Shown here: one piece after another, positions 62,458-64,000 of the stretch
How positions within the stretch are numbered: position 1 is the stretch's first letter
Layout: every line of letters begins with the position of its first letter
From: Flavobacteriaceae bacterium
GTDB taxonomy: Bacteria > Bacteroidota > Bacteroidia > Flavobacteriales > Weeksellaceae
NCBI GenBank assembly: GCA_012522185.1
Contig: JAAYKY010000001.1
Span: 1-64,000 of the forward strand
Direction: 5' to 3'
Length of the DNA stretch: 64,000 nt
Translations under genes and position numbers: made by a program
The notes under the pieces: model-generated
What the model saw: only the letters and a program-made list of their open reading frames with translations
What the model was told of the DNA's origin: nothing
Database searches by the model: none

Positions 62458-63876
62458 ATGAAAATTGAACAAATTTATACGGGATGTTTAGCGCAAGGCG
62501 CTTATTACATTGAGAGCAACGGCGAAGCAGCTGTTATCGACCCTTTGCGTGAGGTTCAACCTTATTTGGACAAAGCTGAAAATGACGGAGCCAAAATCAA
62601 ATACGTATTGGAAACCCATTTCCACGCAGATTTTGTAAGCGGTCATTTGGATTTAGCGAAAAAATCGGGTGCAACCATTGTCTATGGGCCAACGGCTAAA
62701 CCCGGATTTGAAGCTCATATTGCTGAAGACGGTGAAATCCTCGAATTGGGAAATCTGAAGATAAAAGTCATTCATACGCCCGGACATACGATGGAAAGTA
62801 CTTGCTTCCTGGTTTCTGATAAAACTGGAAAAGAACTAGGACTTTTTACCGGTGATACTTTGTTCATTGGCGATGTAGGTCGTCCCGATTTGGCACAAAA
62901 AGTTGTAGCTGAACTGACCCAGGAAAAACTTGCATCGCATTTGTATGATTCTTTGCACAATAAAATTATGCCTTTGTCGGATGATCTTATTGTTTATCCG
63001 GCTCACGGTGCAGGTTCGGCTTGTGGTAAGAATATGAGCAAAGAAACCACCGATACACTCGGAAATCAGAAAAAAACAAATTATGCACTTCAGTCGATGA
63101 GTCGTGAAGAATTCATCGAAAAAGTTTTGGATGGATTGATGCCGCCACCGGCTTATTTCCCTGAAAATGTGCTGATGAACATTCAAGGCTATGAAAGCAT
63201 CGACAATGTTCTGGAAAAAGGTTTGCAAGCTTTGTCTCCGGAAGAATTTGAAACGGCAGCAAATGAAACCGATGCCCTCGTGCTCGACACCCGTGATGCC
63301 CAAAGTTTTGCCAAAGGATTTATACCCAATAGCATTAACATTGGGATTGATGGTAGTTTCGCGCCTTGGGTGGGTGCAATGATCCCCGATATCAAACAAA
63401 AAATTTTGATTGTTGCTGACGAGGGAAGGGAAGAAGAAGTCGTGACACGATTGGCAAGAGTGGGATATGATTATGCCATCGGATTTCTGAAAGGCGGATT
63501 TGAGTCCTGGAAAAATTCAGGAAAAGAAGTGGATCGTATCGAGTCGATTTCGGTGGATGAATTTGCGAAGCGAATGGAAAACGATGCCGATTTAAAAGTG
63601 CTGGATGTACGCAAGAAAAGCGAGTATTTTTCTGAACATATCATTGGTTCTGAAAACACGCCTTTGGATTACATAAATGAGTATTTGGCTGAAATTCAAA
63701 AAGATGAAACCTATCACGTACATTGTGCCGGCGGTTATCGTTCGATGATTTTCATCTCCATTCTCAAAGCGCGCGGTTACGAAAATCTGATCGATGTTCA
63801 GGGTGGATTTACGGCTATCAAGGAGTCAGAGAAATTCAATATTAGTGATTATGTGTGCCCGACTACGATGTTGTAG
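62458..63876 (+). CDS. MBL-fold persulfide-dioxygenase-like protein fused to two rhodanese domains
   Basis: A 472-residue protein. The metallo-beta-lactamase domain (about 1-245) has the metal motif H54-x-H56-x-D58 with His63 (THFHADFVSGH), and later HTPGHT and YPAHGAG. ETHE1-like enzymes of this kind oxidise persulfides to sulfite. The first rhodanese domain (about 265-355) has no catalytic cysteine (VADEGREEEV). The second (about 375-465) has Cys423 in HCAGGYRS. It would release sulfite for export by the TSUP protein. That pathway is inferred from context. Confidence 0.9.
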   Translation: MKIEQIYTGCLAQGAYYIESNGEAAVIDPLREVQPYLDKAENDGAKIKYVLETHFHADFVSGHLDLAKKSGATIVYGPTAKPGFEAHIAEDGEILELGNLKIKVIHTPGHTMESTCFLVSDKTGKELGLFTGDTLFIGDVGRPDLAQKVVAELTQEKLASHLYDSLHNKIMPLSDDLIVYPAHGAGSACGKNMSKETTDTLGNQKKTNYALQSMSREEFIEKVLDGLMPPPAYFPENVLMNIQGYESIDNVLEKGLQALSPEEFETAANETDALVLDTRDAQSFAKGFIPNSINIGIDGSFAPWVGAMIPDIKQKILIVADEGREEEVVTRLARVGYDYAIGFLKGGFESWKNSGKEVDRIESISVDEFAKRMENDADLKVLDVRKKSEYFSEHIIGSENTPLDYINEYLAEIQKDETYHVHCAGGYRSMIFISILKARGYENLIDVQGGFTAIKESEKFNISDYVCPTTML

Positions 63877-63895
63877 TTTCCATTTATTAATCTGA

Positions 63896-63926
63896 AAAGC
63901 CGGTGAAATTTTGCCGGCTTTCATTA
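63896..63926 (+). terminator. Weak terminator after the MBL-rhodanese gene
   Basis: AAAGCCGG (63896-63903) pairs with CCGGCTTT (63914-63921). The T-tract is short, so some read-through into the next gene is likely. Confidence 0.6.
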
Positions 63927-63938
63927 AACAAAACAAAA

Positions 63939-64000
63939 ATGCTATCAATATTTAAAAATTTATTCTCACCTTTTGCTGAAGCTTCGGAATTGAAACAAGC
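63939..64000 (+). CDS. 5' end of a further gene (partial), possibly a small rhodanese-like protein
   Basis: An ATG at 63939 opens a frame that runs to the window edge (MLSIFKNLFSPFAEASELKQ). The position after an MBL-rhodanese gene suggests a short rhodanese protein, but too little is visible to assign a family. Confidence 0.5.
   Translation, partial: MLSIFKNLFSPFAEASELKQ

Noticed and set aside
62836-63399. Minus-strand open frame of 187 codons
   Set aside because: It is antisense to the MBL-rhodanese gene, whose metal and rhodanese motifs are intact. No homology is recognisable.

Overview
The window comes from a Bacteroidota chromosome, most likely class Flavobacteriia (perhaps near Weeksellaceae; this is inference). 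Supporting features are a SusC/SusD pair, two further TonB-dependent receptors with N-terminal carboxypeptidase-regulatory-like domains, a type IX secretion Plug protein (DUF5103), a fused ResB-CcsA cytochrome c biogenesis protein, bacillithiol deacetylase BshB1, and promoters of the Bacteroidota TAnnTTTG type. Base composition is AT-rich and even. Genes are dense, with short gaps, several 1-50 nt overlaps and convergent ends that touch. No rRNA operon, CRISPR array, prophage or complete insertion sequence is seen.

Layout. 1-133: possible 3' end of an insertion-sequence transposase. 134-4217 (-): TonB receptor and M23 lipoprotein. 4362-6780 (+): coiled-coil protein, ZapA, 6S RNA, RNase Y. 7172-9871 (+): class I ribonucleotide reductase, NrdB then NrdA. 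9987-14235 (+): two lipoproteins, cysteine desulfurase, CvpA, acyl-CoA dehydrogenase. 14356-17245 (+): Crp-like regulator, two pirins, OsmC. 17326-19536: Spy-like protein, GNAT protein, Plug. 19597-24327 (-): tRNA-His, BshB1, glutathione peroxidase, ResB-CcsA. 24527-28641 (+): sugar MFS transporter and TonB receptor. 28642-37609 (-): RarA, CPA2 antiporter, lipoprotein, SusD, SusC. 37687-41934: RNase HII, CoaD, Ddl, PASTA protein, RluD-like synthase. 41998-46158 (-): nitrite/NO module. 46412-53584 (+): IleRS, DksA-like protein, LspA, DUF3667, DUF3817, TrpRS. 53581-54162 (-): DUF417. 54413-59716 (+): suf operon. 59860-end (+): sulfur transport and persulfide cluster.

Two modules stand out. The nitrite module reads as one unit: an Rrf2 regulator with three cysteines, AniA-type NirK, a NirV-like protein, a SCO protein, a monohaem cytochrome c and the Fe-S repair protein Ric. 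It would reduce nitrite to NO and deal with NO damage. A shared half-site lies upstream of the regulator and of nirK.

The sulfur cluster at the right end has two YeeE/YedE half-transporters, a Crp/Fnr regulator, a TauE/SafE permease, an MBL-rhodanese fusion and the start of another gene. Three promoters there carry the palindrome GTAAC-N4-GTTAC (one copy with one mismatch), each centred exactly 36.5 nt upstream of the last G of a TAnnTTTG-like -7 element. This is strong internal evidence for a local regulon run by the cluster's own Crp/Fnr protein.

Other oddities are a small palindromic repeat inserted in frame in ileS (DPSTSSGQ), a four-helix-bundle gene flanked by inverted AT-rich repeats inside the suf operon, an unknown secreted protein gene between sufA and sufB, and a ribonucleotide reductase without an ATP-cone on either subunit.
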